Shown here: in pieces, positions 35,587 to 43,608 of the stretch
How positions within the stretch are numbered: position 1 is the first letter of the stretch
Layout: each line of letters begins with the position of its first letter
Assembly (NCBI GenBank): GCA_051208035.1
Contig: JBPJFZ010000006.1
Location: 62,001 to 126,000, forward strand
Direction of reading: 5' to 3'
DNA: 64,000 bases
Source: JACKOB01 sp024234575
Lineage (GTDB): Bacteria > Pseudomonadota > Gammaproteobacteria > Pseudomonadales > Oleiphilaceae
The notes under the pieces: generated by a model
Told to the model about the DNA's origin: nothing
Databases searched by the model: none
What the model saw: only the letters and a program-made list of their open reading frames with translations
Position numbers and translations under genes: made by a program

Positions 35587-36531
35587 ATGCTTAGTTTTCT
35601 GCCCCATTGGCTCCGCGGTACACTCGCTTTTTTACTGGTAGTGACAAATACATTTCTTTGGCTGCCGTTTCTGCTGATTTGTGCACTATTAAAAGTGGCC
35701 ATCCCTATTGGATTTGTTCGTAAATTGATGACCGAGCTATTAATTGGTATCGCCAATATATGGGTGTCATTTAACAGTTTTGTACTGTCTTTAATGCAAA
35801 ACATTAACTGGACAATCACTGGTAATGAAAACCTTAAAAGAGATGACTGGTACTTTGTGAGCTGTAATCACCAGTCGTGGACAGACATACCCATTCTGCA
35901 AAAAGCCATGTATGGGAAAGTGCCAATGTTAAAATTTTTCCTCAAACAAGAGCTTATCTGGGTGCCGGTTATGGGGGTTTGCTGGTGGGCATTAGACTTC
36001 CCGTTTATGAAACGGTATTCGCCTGCGTTTCTCAAAAAGCATCCCGAAATGAGAGGAAAAGACCTGGAGACTACCCGTAAAGCCTGCGAAAAATTTAAGA
36101 CAACACCTGTAGCGGTTTTAAATTTTCTGGAAGGGACGCGCTTAACACCGGCCAAGCATGCGAAACAACAATCACCTTATAAGAATCTTCTCGCACCAAA
36201 ATATGGTGGTGCCGCCTTTGTGCTAAGCAGTATGGGTGAGCAAATGCATACCATGCTTGATATCACCATTTACTATCCCGATGGGGTACCCAATTTTTGG
36301 GACCTTCTTTGCGGGAAGGTGAAAAACATTGTTGTTGACGTCAAAGCCATTAGCATCCCAAGCACGTTGAGAGGAAAAGATTACACCCAGGACAGGGCCT
36401 TCAAAATCGAATTTCAGCAGTGGGTACAAGGTATCTGGCAAAGCAAAGACGCGCTGATAGAAGCACTCAAAGTCAGCCACAACAAATTTCCAGATGCAGT
36501 GGCTGCCCCCATCGTCGATCAGACTTCTTAG
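35587..36531 (+). CDS. PlsC-like acyltransferase (YihG type)
   Basis: A 314-residue membrane-bound acyltransferase of the 1-acylglycerol-3-phosphate acyltransferase superfamily. The N-terminus has one or two membrane segments (about 10-60). Catalytic motif HQSWTD (HX4D) is near residue 97 and substrate motif LEGTR near residue 179. E. coli YihG, of similar length, favours particular acyl chains in lysophosphatidic acid acylation. Located 72 bases before a desaturase gene in the same direction, it probably belongs to a membrane-lipid remodelling unit. Confidence 0.93.
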   Translation: MLSFLPHWLRGTLAFLLVVTNTFLWLPFLLICALLKVAIPIGFVRKLMTELLIGIANIWVSFNSFVLSLMQNINWTITGNENLKRDDWYFVSCNHQSWTDIPILQKAMYGKVPMLKFFLKQELIWVPVMGVCWWALDFPFMKRYSPAFLKKHPEMRGKDLETTRKACEKFKTTPVAVLNFLEGTRLTPAKHAKQQSPYKNLLAPKYGGAAFVLSSMGEQMHTMLDITIYYPDGVPNFWDLLCGKVKNIVVDVKAISIPSTLRGKDYTQDRAFKIEFQQWVQGIWQSKDALIEALKVSHNKFPDAVAAPIVDQTS

Positions 36532-36603
36532 GCCGGTTTTTAAACAGCCTAAGATATCTGCACCAATAACCTCTGTTTTTACAGCTTAATAGATAAACTC
36601 CCT

Positions 36604-37761
36604 ATGTCGTCTCACGCAAAACCTAATGAACAAGATTACGATGCCATTCATCAGGCCTTCGAAAACATCAAAGAAAAACATCGCCAAGACCTTGGAGCAA
36701 AAGATGTACGACATATCACCAAAATACGCCGTTACTCTCGGATCTTCGAAGCCATTGGCAGAGCACTGATCTGGTTTTTACCTGGCCCGCTGGCATTGTT
36801 GGGTGTGCCCTTTTTGTTTTTACACCGCAATCTCGAAGCCATCGAAATTGGACACAATGTCTTGCATGGCCAATATGATTCGTTTGCAGATATCCCGCAG
36901 TTTCATTCCCGCAAGTTCCGCTGGAAGGCCCCCATTGACGAAGCGGCGTGGCGTCAGGAACATAATGGCGTTCATCATGTTCATACTAATGTGTATGAAA
37001 AAGACCCAGACCTTAATCACGGATTTTTACGCACGAACTCGAAAGTGCCACATAATAAATGGCATTACTTCCAGGTGCCTATTTATTTGTTTTTTGTCTA
37101 CCCCGGTATGCTCTACAACTTTAACGCACAAAACCTGGGCACTAACGACAAGTTTAGAGAGCGCAAATTCCCTTTAGGCAATAAAGGCTATGCTGTTTTC
37201 GAGAATACTGAACAACTCACTGAGCAGGATGTAAAAAGGCGGCATAACAGAGCAGTCTGGCGCATATTGGTGAAAGAGTACCTGGTATTTCCCATACTGG
37301 CATTGGTAACAGGCTATGGGTTTTTTAAAGTCTTTCTCGCTAACTTGCTGGCTGATGTTATTAATAATTACTGGATCGCCTTAACCATTCAGGCAACGCA
37401 TTTAACAGAGCCTCTTCAGCCAGAAGACGCACTAAAGAACAAGGGGAAATGGTATGTCTCCCAGCTTGATTCGTCCGTAAATTTTAAGGGAACGCGCTGG
37501 CAGAGTATTTTGTGGGGGCATTTGAACTATCAGGTTGAACACCACTTGTTTCCGGATATTCCGGCGCACCGATACCCCGATATGGCCATCGAAGTGCAGC
37601 AGGTTTGTGAGCAATTCAACCTGCCCTACAAATCAAATAAAAACTGGTGGCAGGCCATTAGTGGCTATATGAGCGTACTGTGGCGCTATTCATTTAAAAC
37701 GTCGGAATCTTTGCCTGTCGCAGCGTCATATCTGGAAAAAGAGGCCACTCATGCTAAATAG
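36604..37761 (+). CDS. membrane fatty acid desaturase
   Basis: A 385-residue di-iron acyl desaturase. Three histidine boxes are visible: GHNVLHG near residue 83, HNGVHHVH near 119 and QVEHHLFP near 307; the QxxHH form of the third box is typical of the front-end / linoleoyl-CoA-like group. Membrane helices lie between them. There is no fused cytochrome b5; electrons must come from the ferredoxin reductase encoded by the next gene, whose start overlaps by 11 bases. Position of the double bond cannot be read from sequence. Confidence 0.94.
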   Translation: MSSHAKPNEQDYDAIHQAFENIKEKHRQDLGAKDVRHITKIRRYSRIFEAIGRALIWFLPGPLALLGVPFLFLHRNLEAIEIGHNVLHGQYDSFADIPQFHSRKFRWKAPIDEAAWRQEHNGVHHVHTNVYEKDPDLNHGFLRTNSKVPHNKWHYFQVPIYLFFVYPGMLYNFNAQNLGTNDKFRERKFPLGNKGYAVFENTEQLTEQDVKRRHNRAVWRILVKEYLVFPILALVTGYGFFKVFLANLLADVINNYWIALTIQATHLTEPLQPEDALKNKGKWYVSQLDSSVNFKGTRWQSILWGHLNYQVEHHLFPDIPAHRYPDMAIEVQQVCEQFNLPYKSNKNWWQAISGYMSVLWRYSFKTSESLPVAASYLEKEATHAK

Positions 37762-38839
37762 TTTACGCTCGTCTATTCACCCTTGGGCTATTCAAAAACT
37801 AGGCCGCGACTGGTTAGAGTATCTTGCCAGCAACACCATGAACGTTGTCACTGAAAAGTTAGACCCGTTTATCTGGTCATACGACTGCAAAGCCAAAATC
37901 TTAGCCGTACGACAAGAAACCGCCAACACCAAAACCTTCGTTCTGCTGCCCAATCAACACTTCAAACAGCCACTGCCAGGGCAACATATTGAACTGACCA
38001 TTGACCCGGAGGACTCCGGCAAGACTGAATCACGTTGCTACTCACTTTCAGAGATAGATGGCGATACTGTCTCAATTACGGTAAAGCATAACCGGGAAGG
38101 TAAAGTATCCAGCTGGCTGCATGACAGTGCCAAACCAGGTATGGTGCTAAATATTTCATCACCCCGCGGCCGGTTTGTTTATCGTGATCAAAAGAAGCTA
38201 CTGTTTATTTGTGCAGGTGCTGGAATCACGCCGTGCTTTTCTATACTTAAAGCGCTCGACAATCGTCCCAACCGGCCTGACATTGCATTTTATTATCGCT
38301 CGCGCACACCTGATGACACTATTTTCAAGAAGCAGCTCGATCAAACCCTAAGCGGGTCTGGCGTGGATATCAGCTATTCTCGCTACACTGATGCGGGCTC
38401 GTCATACCTCCCTCGCCAGCTATTGGAAGCCTACCCTGATCTCAAAGAGCGGGATATCTACCTCTGTGGTCCTGAATCCTTTAAACATGACGTTCTCGCA
38501 TACCTGGAGTCCATCGAATACAACATGAACAAGCTGGAAATTGAGCACTTTGTTCGTACCAATAGCGGCATTGAACAATCACGTCAGCTTAATGAAGATG
38601 TGACCGTATTTTTAAAATCACGCAATATCAGCTTTGTGATTGCAGCGAAAGACTGTGACAAGACATTGCTGGAAGCCGCCGAAAAAAGTGGCATTCAATT
38701 AGAACACGGCTGTCGATCTGGTATGTGTGGAACCTGCCGTACCATTTTGATCTCAGGCCAGGTCTCCGGTAACCAACTGGGAAAGAGTATCTATCCCTGC
38801 ACCGCCTACCCTGCTTCAACGCAAGTTGTTCTGGAGTAG
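37751..38839 (+). CDS. ferredoxin-type oxidoreductase, electron donor for the desaturase
   Basis: A 362-residue flavin/iron-sulfur reductase. FAD-binding RxYS motif is RCYSLSE near residue 95; NAD-binding region begins LLFICAGAGITPC near 152; the C-terminal plant-type 2Fe-2S ferredoxin domain shows CRSGMCGTC near 320 and a distal Cys in YPCTAYP. It passes electrons from NAD(P)H to the overlapping desaturase, as in DesB/DesC-like pairs of pseudomonads. A terminator follows 65 bases after its stop. No DesT-type repressor gene is adjacent. Confidence 0.93.
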   Translation: MLNSLRSSIHPWAIQKLGRDWLEYLASNTMNVVTEKLDPFIWSYDCKAKILAVRQETANTKTFVLLPNQHFKQPLPGQHIELTIDPEDSGKTESRCYSLSEIDGDTVSITVKHNREGKVSSWLHDSAKPGMVLNISSPRGRFVYRDQKKLLFICAGAGITPCFSILKALDNRPNRPDIAFYYRSRTPDDTIFKKQLDQTLSGSGVDISYSRYTDAGSSYLPRQLLEAYPDLKERDIYLCGPESFKHDVLAYLESIEYNMNKLEIEHFVRTNSGIEQSRQLNEDVTVFLKSRNISFVIAAKDCDKTLLEAAEKSGIQLEHGCRSGMCGTCRTILISGQVSGNQLGKSIYPCTAYPASTQVVLE

Positions 38840-38904
38840 TTGTTTTTGAAATAGCAGCCCTGAAATAGCCGTTCTGAAAAAACCGGGTACAGCGACAACC
38901 GCTT

Positions 38905-38940
38905 AAAGTCACCTATAATTATTTAGATGGTGACTTTTTA
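38905..38940 (+). terminator. terminator of the desaturase operon
   Basis: AAAGTCACC pairs exactly with GGTGACTTT around a 15-base AT-rich loop, then a T-rich tail. It is 65 bases after the reductase stop codon. Confidence 0.75.
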
Positions 38941-38981
38941 TCTCACCTTTTCATTAAAGCGCGGCGGTACAGGTAGCTTGA

Positions 38982-39650
38982 TTGGTGTCCTCTCTAAAAC
39001 ACTTGCTACGGCTTAAAACGCCTAGCTTAGTATCCAATATCACTTACACATTGCTGAGCGTTGCGCTTACCATTATTTTGCTAGTGGTGATTCCGCACTC
39101 AATTTATAAAGATATAGAGCAACAGGTCATCCATCCGGAGGGGTTGAAGATTGGCCCCAATCTGCTGCTGCATCTCGACCAGGCGGCGAATATCTCAGCC
39201 GACAGTGTACTAAAGCGCCCAGCCGATTTTACGCAGCCGTTTCATGGGCACACCTGGCTTAATCTGCAACTGTCTTCCGCACCCGTCTGGTTAACCTTTC
39301 CCATCAAGTGGCAGCCCCCTGCCACCGATGCCAACATGCCGTTAGAGCTATTTGTAGATTTAGGTTTTGCGACGCTCAATGACGTTAGGCTGGTCGTTGT
39401 GGACGACACAGGTAAACAGATAACCGAGCAGCGATCGGGGGATCATATCGAAGAAGATCAGCGGCCCATACCAACCAGTCACCCACTTTTTAGCTTCACG
39501 ATAATACCAGAGAAGCAATACCAGGCGATCATCCGTATAAAGTCGGATTCATTCTTAAACACCACTGTTTCAGTTTCCACTGTGATCAGAAATTATTTAA
39601 TCCGCCCCTATAACTTATGCCGTCATCAACGACAAGTGCCCCCCCAATGA
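38982..39650 (+). pseudogene. 3'-truncated 7TMR-DISM sensor gene
   Basis: About 205 residues of a membrane sensor: one N-terminal membrane helix (about 20-42) and an exported DISMED2-like domain with SVLKRPADFTQPF and PLELFVDLG, similar in plan to the diguanylate cyclase at 22893. The frame then runs into antisense sequence of the lipase fragment from about 39600, so the membrane and signalling domains are missing. The junction marks the left edge of the rearranged array. Starts are a TTG at 38982 or GTG at 38985. Confidence 0.6.
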
Positions 39651-40136
39651 ATGCCCGGTGATATTCACATCCCCCTTGTAATATGGATTGGCTGTGCCAT
39701 CGGCCAGCAGTATGTCATTCTTGATCAAAAACTGCCTGATGGCGACATTCTGGCCCAATGCACCGGTAAATTCATCGAATCCGGCCGCCAGAATCAAGTC
39801 ACGACCGAGGTCTTGTAAAGCACTCTTGGCGCCCTCCAATGAAGTGAAAGGGCCAAACTCCGTGCCCCGGAAGGCAATGGTCCGGTCTTTAAAATCATCC
39901 CGTGTTTCGAAAATCGTCACGGATAGGCCGGTTGCGGTGTTGGGCAAGTGATCCACAATCCGGTAGTTGTCTTGAATGTAGGTGAACTGCTCCTGGGTGA
40001 AGCCTCTCTGCTTGAAAAATCCAAGAGTTGAACTTTCATTATTGATAAAACCTGTTGCCAGATCATACATACCCCTGCTTGGGCTGAAATCGATAGAGGC
40101 GGCATCGGCAAGAAGGGCGCTATTGTATAAACTCAT
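39615..40136 (-). pseudogene. truncated lipase (class-3-like), copy A
   Basis: A 173-residue N-terminal fragment of an alpha/beta-hydrolase lipase of the kind found at the front of RTX-type secreted proteins. It opens MSLYNSALLADAA, has TIAFRGTEFGPF (oxyanion-region motif) and ends just after the nucleophile elbow GHSLGGHLSL. The Asp and His of the triad and any secretion repeats are missing, so it cannot be active. It overlaps the upstream lipoprotein gene as ATGA. Its 3' end meets the broken 7TMR-DISM gene, so both were cut by the same event. Nearly the same sequence recurs as copy C at 44646. Confidence 0.7.
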
Positions 40137-40838
40137 AAATCACCTTTACGGATTGGAAGAAGAATTTTTTGATGCTCAGATGAACCAAAGCCATTTATAT
40201 CAACTGTTGTGCATGCGAGACTACTGGGGACGCGAATTGGGCGAGGGGCAATACCAACAGTAATGGTTTGCGCTATAGGTTTACCCGTTAAATGATCGAT
40301 AACTTGTTCGTCCTGTTTGATAATCCATGGAATTCGATCAACTCTCACCTTCGTCTGATCAATCTGATCCAGCGTCACCCATTGGCCATCCAGCAGGTAT
40401 TTTTCCTCGGTTTCAAAATACACCCCATAACGGCTTTCAATGGCCTCCTGCTTTTGTGCCACCAGGCAGGAAGTCTTTAAAAAGTCGTCCTTGCCGTGTT
40501 TATCCAGCAGCTCGGTCATGCGCCGGTTGCAGTGCGGGTGATCCTTGGGGGCTTTGAATACCTTCCAGATGCCCGGCTGTTTAATGGCGCTGTAGGGTTT
40601 AATGTTGGTGACGTTGAGTTCGATATAGTTAAAGTCATACTCAACCAGCCACTGCACACAATAGCCTTCGCATTCGACCCAGTTGTTGTAATAACCTTCC
40701 ACCTCGACGATCTTGTTAATGGTTTGCCCCGCGTCTTCGGCGCAGGCTTTGGCAAGGCCTTCAATGCCGGGTAAGTAGTTGAATTGCCGATCGACTGTGT
40801 ATTCGACACCGGTGCGGGGGTCGGTGACTGTGATGGTG
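39783..40838. repeat. direct repeat A1 (lipase fragment + lipoprotein)
   Basis: About 1.06 kb that recurs at 44680-45738 in the same orientation with only scattered differences. It spans the front of the lipase fragment and the mature part of the lipoprotein, and stops near the lipoprotein's signal-peptide cleavage site. The other copy has one extra codon. Confidence 0.85.
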
Positions 40839-40900
40839 CGCAGTGAGGCGCAGCCGGTGAGCAGGGTAATGCATACAATAACAAACCAGTGTTTACTCAT
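40133..40900 (-). CDS. lipoprotein, immunity-like candidate, copy A
   Basis: A 255-residue lipoprotein. The signal sequence MSKHWFVIVCITLLTGC ends in a good lipobox. The mature part opens with a TDPRTGVEYTVDRQ segment, is rich in Trp and Tyr and has several cysteines; I know no family. It precedes and is coupled (ATGA) to a lipase gene that is broken, while this frame is intact, the pattern expected of a retained immunity gene. Periplasmic lipoproteins are the usual immunity proteins for secreted phospholipase effectors, so that role is proposed (inference). AAGGAA lies 5 bases before ATG 40900. Copy C at 45029 has the same mature domain. Confidence 0.75.
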   Translation of the reverse strand: MSKHWFVIVCITLLTGCASLRTITVTDPRTGVEYTVDRQFNYLPGIEGLAKACAEDAGQTINKIVEVEGYYNNWVECEGYCVQWLVEYDFNYIELNVTNIKPYSAIKQPGIWKVFKAPKDHPHCNRRMTELLDKHGKDDFLKTSCLVAQKQEAIESRYGVYFETEEKYLLDGQWVTLDQIDQTKVRVDRIPWIIKQDEQVIDHLTGKPIAQTITVGIAPRPIRVPSSLACTTVDINGFGSSEHQKILLPIRKGDL

Positions 40901-40982
40901 CTCGTTTCCTTTTTGAGGCGCAAAAATAGCATGGAGGGCACCAAACCCGCTTCCCCGCACCTTTATTATTGGCTATGATCGT

Positions 40983-41995
40983 GCCCCTCACAAAAGGATT
41001 TCACCATGCCCGGCAAGAAGCCCCCCATCCCTAACCCACATGACCGTTTTTTTCGCGGCATTATGCAGCAGCACCCCGTTGCGCTCGAATTTTTTCAGGC
41101 GTTCTTGCCTGAAGACGTGCTAAAACACATCGACCTGAACAGCATTAAAGCCACGTCCAGCAGCTTTGTGGAGCCGGAACTTAGCGAACAGGTGAATGAT
41201 CTGTTGTTTGAGTGCCAGTTCACGCAAAATGAAGGCGTGGTGAACGGTTATCTGTACCTGCTGGTCGAGCATCAGTCCAAGCCGGAGAAACTCTTGCCCC
41301 TGCGGGTGTTTCGTTATGTACTGGCGGCGCTGGACAAACACGCCAAACAAAACCCGAAAAAGCCGCTGCCGCCCATCTACCCGATGGTGTTTTACCAAGG
41401 AAAACGATCTCCTTACCCGTATAGCATGAATTTGGTTGATCTGTTCAATGATCCGTTGAGTTTGATGAAGCAAGTGTTGTTTCAATCCGTACCACTCATT
41501 GATGTGAACCAGCTCGACACCAGGCGGCTAGAACGCTTCGACTGGTTAACGCCGGCCACCGAGCTGATGCGCCATATCCGGGATGAAGACATCGCCATCA
41601 CATTGATCCGGCTGCTCAATGAGTACATACATTTGAACGACCACCCCAACGGTGTCGATTTTTTGGACTTTTTGCTACACTACGCGGTAGAGGCCGGTAA
41701 CATTATCGACACCGCCGAATTTTATCGATTATCAGAACAGGTACCGGCACCGATCAAGGAGAAAGTCATGACCATTGCAGAAAAGCTGAAGCAGGACGGC
41801 TGGGAAATGGGCCGGGAATCCGGGCTGGCCGAAGGCATTGAAAAAGGCATTGAAAAAGGCATTGAAAAAGGCATTGAAAAAGGTATCGAACAGGGATTAT
41901 TCGCGGCAAAACGCGAAAATGCTATCAACATGCTGAAACTGGGAAGTGATGTAGAGTTTGTGTGTAAGGTGACCGGGTTGTCAGTGGAGGAAGTG
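40983..41995. repeat. direct repeat B1 (rpn gene and leader)
   Basis: About 1.01 kb that recurs at 43609-44608 in the same orientation, nearly identical. It starts 23 bases before the rpn start codon (shared AAAAGGATTTCACC ribosome site) and ends about 36 bases before the stop, where the two C-termini diverge. The main internal difference is one 12-base unit. Confidence 0.9.
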
Positions 41996-42031
41996 AACCG
42001 ACTGGCGGCAGAGGTCGCGAGGAAGCATTGA
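41006..42031 (+). CDS. Rpn-family recombination-promoting nuclease / transposase-like protein, copy 1
   Basis: A 341-residue Rpn (PD-(D/E)XK) protein. The start PHDRFFRGIMQQHPVAL is the family opening; the nuclease core shows EPELSEQVNDLLFE and LVEHQSKPE, giving the D...ExQ catalytic arrangement of this family. Near the C-terminus four GIEK repeats precede GIEQG. Rpn proteins of E. coli cut DNA, are toxic and act against phage, held in check by a short C-terminal product from an internal start; that internal start is visible here too. It is divergent from lipoprotein A, and its 3' end overlaps the truncated lipase gene B by 51 bases. Confidence 0.93.
   Translation: MPGKKPPIPNPHDRFFRGIMQQHPVALEFFQAFLPEDVLKHIDLNSIKATSSSFVEPELSEQVNDLLFECQFTQNEGVVNGYLYLLVEHQSKPEKLLPLRVFRYVLAALDKHAKQNPKKPLPPIYPMVFYQGKRSPYPYSMNLVDLFNDPLSLMKQVLFQSVPLIDVNQLDTRRLERFDWLTPATELMRHIRDEDIAITLIRLLNEYIHLNDHPNGVDFLDFLLHYAVEAGNIIDTAEFYRLSEQVPAPIKEKVMTIAEKLKQDGWEMGRESGLAEGIEKGIEKGIEKGIEKGIEQGLFAAKRENAINMLKLGSDVEFVCKVTGLSVEEVNRLAAEVARKH
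41768..42031 (+). CDS. internal Rpn short form (RpnS-like antitoxin candidate), copy 1
   Basis: Inside rpn copy 1, AAGGAG at 41756-41761 sits 6 bases before an in-frame ATG at 41768, a stronger site than most gene starts in the window. It would make an 87-residue protein that contains the GIEK repeats and the whole C-terminal region. E. coli Rpn genes make just such C-terminal products, which inhibit the full-length nuclease. Expression here is inferred. Confidence 0.55.
   Translation: MTIAEKLKQDGWEMGRESGLAEGIEKGIEKGIEKGIEKGIEQGLFAAKRENAINMLKLGSDVEFVCKVTGLSVEEVNRLAAEVARKH
41834..41893 (+). repeat. 12-base tandem repeat in rpn copy 1
   Basis: Four exact GGCATTGAAAAA units plus a diverged fifth (GGTATCGAACAG) encode GIEK four times and then GIEQ. 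Copy 2 has one unit fewer, so the number changes by slippage or recombination without shifting the frame. Confidence 0.95.
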
Positions 42032-42526
42032 TGTCTTCGGCAGCGCAAACTCCTGGGCTTTGTGGCTGCCAAAAGCAAACCCGTATTTGACGATTTCCCC
42101 ATCGGCACCGCTACCTCCGTCCCGCTCGAAGTCACCACCGGCACTACTTGGCAGAGATTCGGTACTGCGAAAAGAAAGCGTGTATTTACCTGTACTATTG
42201 TCTTTCAGCAAGGTAGCTGAAAATCCACTGCTCGTATTTGGCAACTGGTGCAGAACAGTCCATGTATCAAAGAAATCGTCCAGCATCAAATAAGTAGATT
42301 GGGTGGCGCTCTGCTGACCATCAGAAGGTTGGGAGTAAACCCCGGGAAAGTTCCAGAAGTTATTGGGCCCGTTCACCAAACTTACTGTCATTAAGTCCCT
42401 GTTTCCTATAGTTCCATCCAGAATACTTTCTGCCGCCACCTGAGCCAGCACGTTATTGAGCAGTGCGCGGGTATCTTGCGGGGAACCCAATGGATAAATC
42501 GTATTTCCGTTTGAAGAGCTCATCAA
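41981..42526 (-). pseudogene. truncated lipase, type B
   Basis: A 181-residue N-terminal lipase fragment, related in plan to copies A and C but clearly different in sequence. YTLSFRSTESL corresponds to the FRGTE motif and GADGEIVKYGFAFG to the segment before the nucleophile elbow; after that, at about 42068, the frame enters foreign sequence next to the rpn 3' end. No catalytic Ser is left. It begins 49 bases after the ankyrin lipoprotein gene in the same direction, repeating the lipoprotein-then-lipase order. AAGGAGAAC lies 4 bases before ATG 42526. Confidence 0.68.
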
Positions 42527-42575
42527 TGTTCTCCTTGAGCAAATGAATTCTGAATTTTATGAAGCTATTTTGGCT

Positions 42576-43325
42576 TCATAGGTTAGGCGGTAATTTTTGG
42601 AGCAGGACTTTTTCCAATAGTGGCCAGTCAGGATAGGGTTTTCCTTGCCACGAGGACTCAGGGGTTATGCCTGAATACCGTTTAACCGCCCACTCATAGG
42701 GGCTGGCTTTTCGTGCAGGCGAGATCTTATGAGGGTCAGCACCTAGCTTTATCAATATGGCAGCCGTTTCGATGTTTGAATCGTTAAGCGACGAAACTGC
42801 CGCATCAAGTGGCAAGTAACCAGCTGCATCCAGCGCATTCGGATCAGCCCCCCTATTGACCGCAAACTCGACTCCTTCAGCGCAAGGCCTCCAGTTCAAT
42901 GCCAATTCAAGTAATTCTTGAGGACTTTGCGATGGCACTATTCCCAATTGGTCAAATCGTTCTTTGAATTGCTGAATATGGCATCCTTGAATCCAATCTC
43001 GATAAAATTTCGCCTGGTAGTCAGGGCCGCATTGTTTGGGGTCGGCTCCAGAACGGAGTAAGGTGTCAAATACATCAGCTCGACCTTTCGCCACCGCATG
43101 TAAAAGCAAACAACGGCCAGCCACAATATCGTTGGCATTGCTTTTCGTTATGCCGTAATTGTCATAAGGTTGTTTTAAATAACAGCGAGATAAGGTTGCC
43201 AGTACCGGGTGTTGATCTGAACAGTAGTCGCTGGTGATCCCTACCAGCCCTTGCGCCATTTTCGCTGCGGGATAGCAGCCGCTGAGCAGGGCAATACCTA
43301 CAATAACAAACCAGTGTTTACTCAT
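42576..43325 (-). CDS. ankyrin-repeat lipoprotein, immunity-like candidate, type B
   Basis: A 249-residue lipoprotein. Its signal sequence MSKHWFVIVGIALLSGC and upstream leader closely match those of lipoprotein A, but the mature part is unrelated: it holds ankyrin repeats (CLLLHAVAKGRADVFDTLL, RGADPNALDAAGYLPLDAA and IKLGADPHK). Ankyrin lipoproteins occur as immunity proteins beside secreted phospholipase effectors in other bacteria; here it precedes the broken lipase B gene, so the same role is proposed (inference). The break in similarity to A lies at the lipobox, a sign of module exchange. Confidence 0.8.
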   Translation of the reverse strand: MSKHWFVIVGIALLSGCYPAAKMAQGLVGITSDYCSDQHPVLATLSRCYLKQPYDNYGITKSNANDIVAGRCLLLHAVAKGRADVFDTLLRSGADPKQCGPDYQAKFYRDWIQGCHIQQFKERFDQLGIVPSQSPQELLELALNWRPCAEGVEFAVNRGADPNALDAAGYLPLDAAVSSLNDSNIETAAILIKLGADPHKISPARKASPYEWAVKRYSGITPESSWQGKPYPDWPLLEKVLLQKLPPNL

Positions 43326-43412
43326 CTCGTTTCCCTTTTGAGGCGCATAAATAGTGTGGAAGGTGCGGGGGCCGTATCCGATGCATGCTATGAGCAACCA
43401 GCCACTTCTCGT

Positions 43413-43565
43413 ATGACGAAAATCAAGCGCAACCCCTTTCCCAAATTGGCGGCGATTCTACTCCCAGTGTGGCGGGGCATCACAGCGCAAAATGCTCATT
43501 CTTTGAACGGCTACTCCTTCGAGATTTGCCCTTTTTGTAACGCGGCACTATGGGGCATGGAGTGA
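43413..43565 (+). CDS. possible 50-residue Cys-pair protein
   Basis: A short frame from ATG 43413 encodes a basic N-terminus (MTKIKRNPFPK) and ends EICPFCNAALWGME, a CxxC pair. It is in the enlarged gap between the ankyrin lipoprotein and rpn copy 2, which has no counterpart beside copy 1. It may be a remnant or a real small gene; no ribosome site is seen. Confidence 0.3.
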   Translation: MTKIKRNPFPKLAAILLPVWRGITAQNAHSLNGYSFEICPFCNAALWGME

Positions 43566-43608
43566 TTCCCTCCTCTTTATTTGGAAGAGCTTTTTGGCTA
43601 TCATCCTC

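Noticed and set aside
43251..43412. Upstream extension of the 50-residue frame, overlapping the ankyrin lipoprotein gene on the other strand
   Set aside because: It runs antisense to a well-supported lipoprotein start; only the part from ATG 43413 is kept as a weak candidate.
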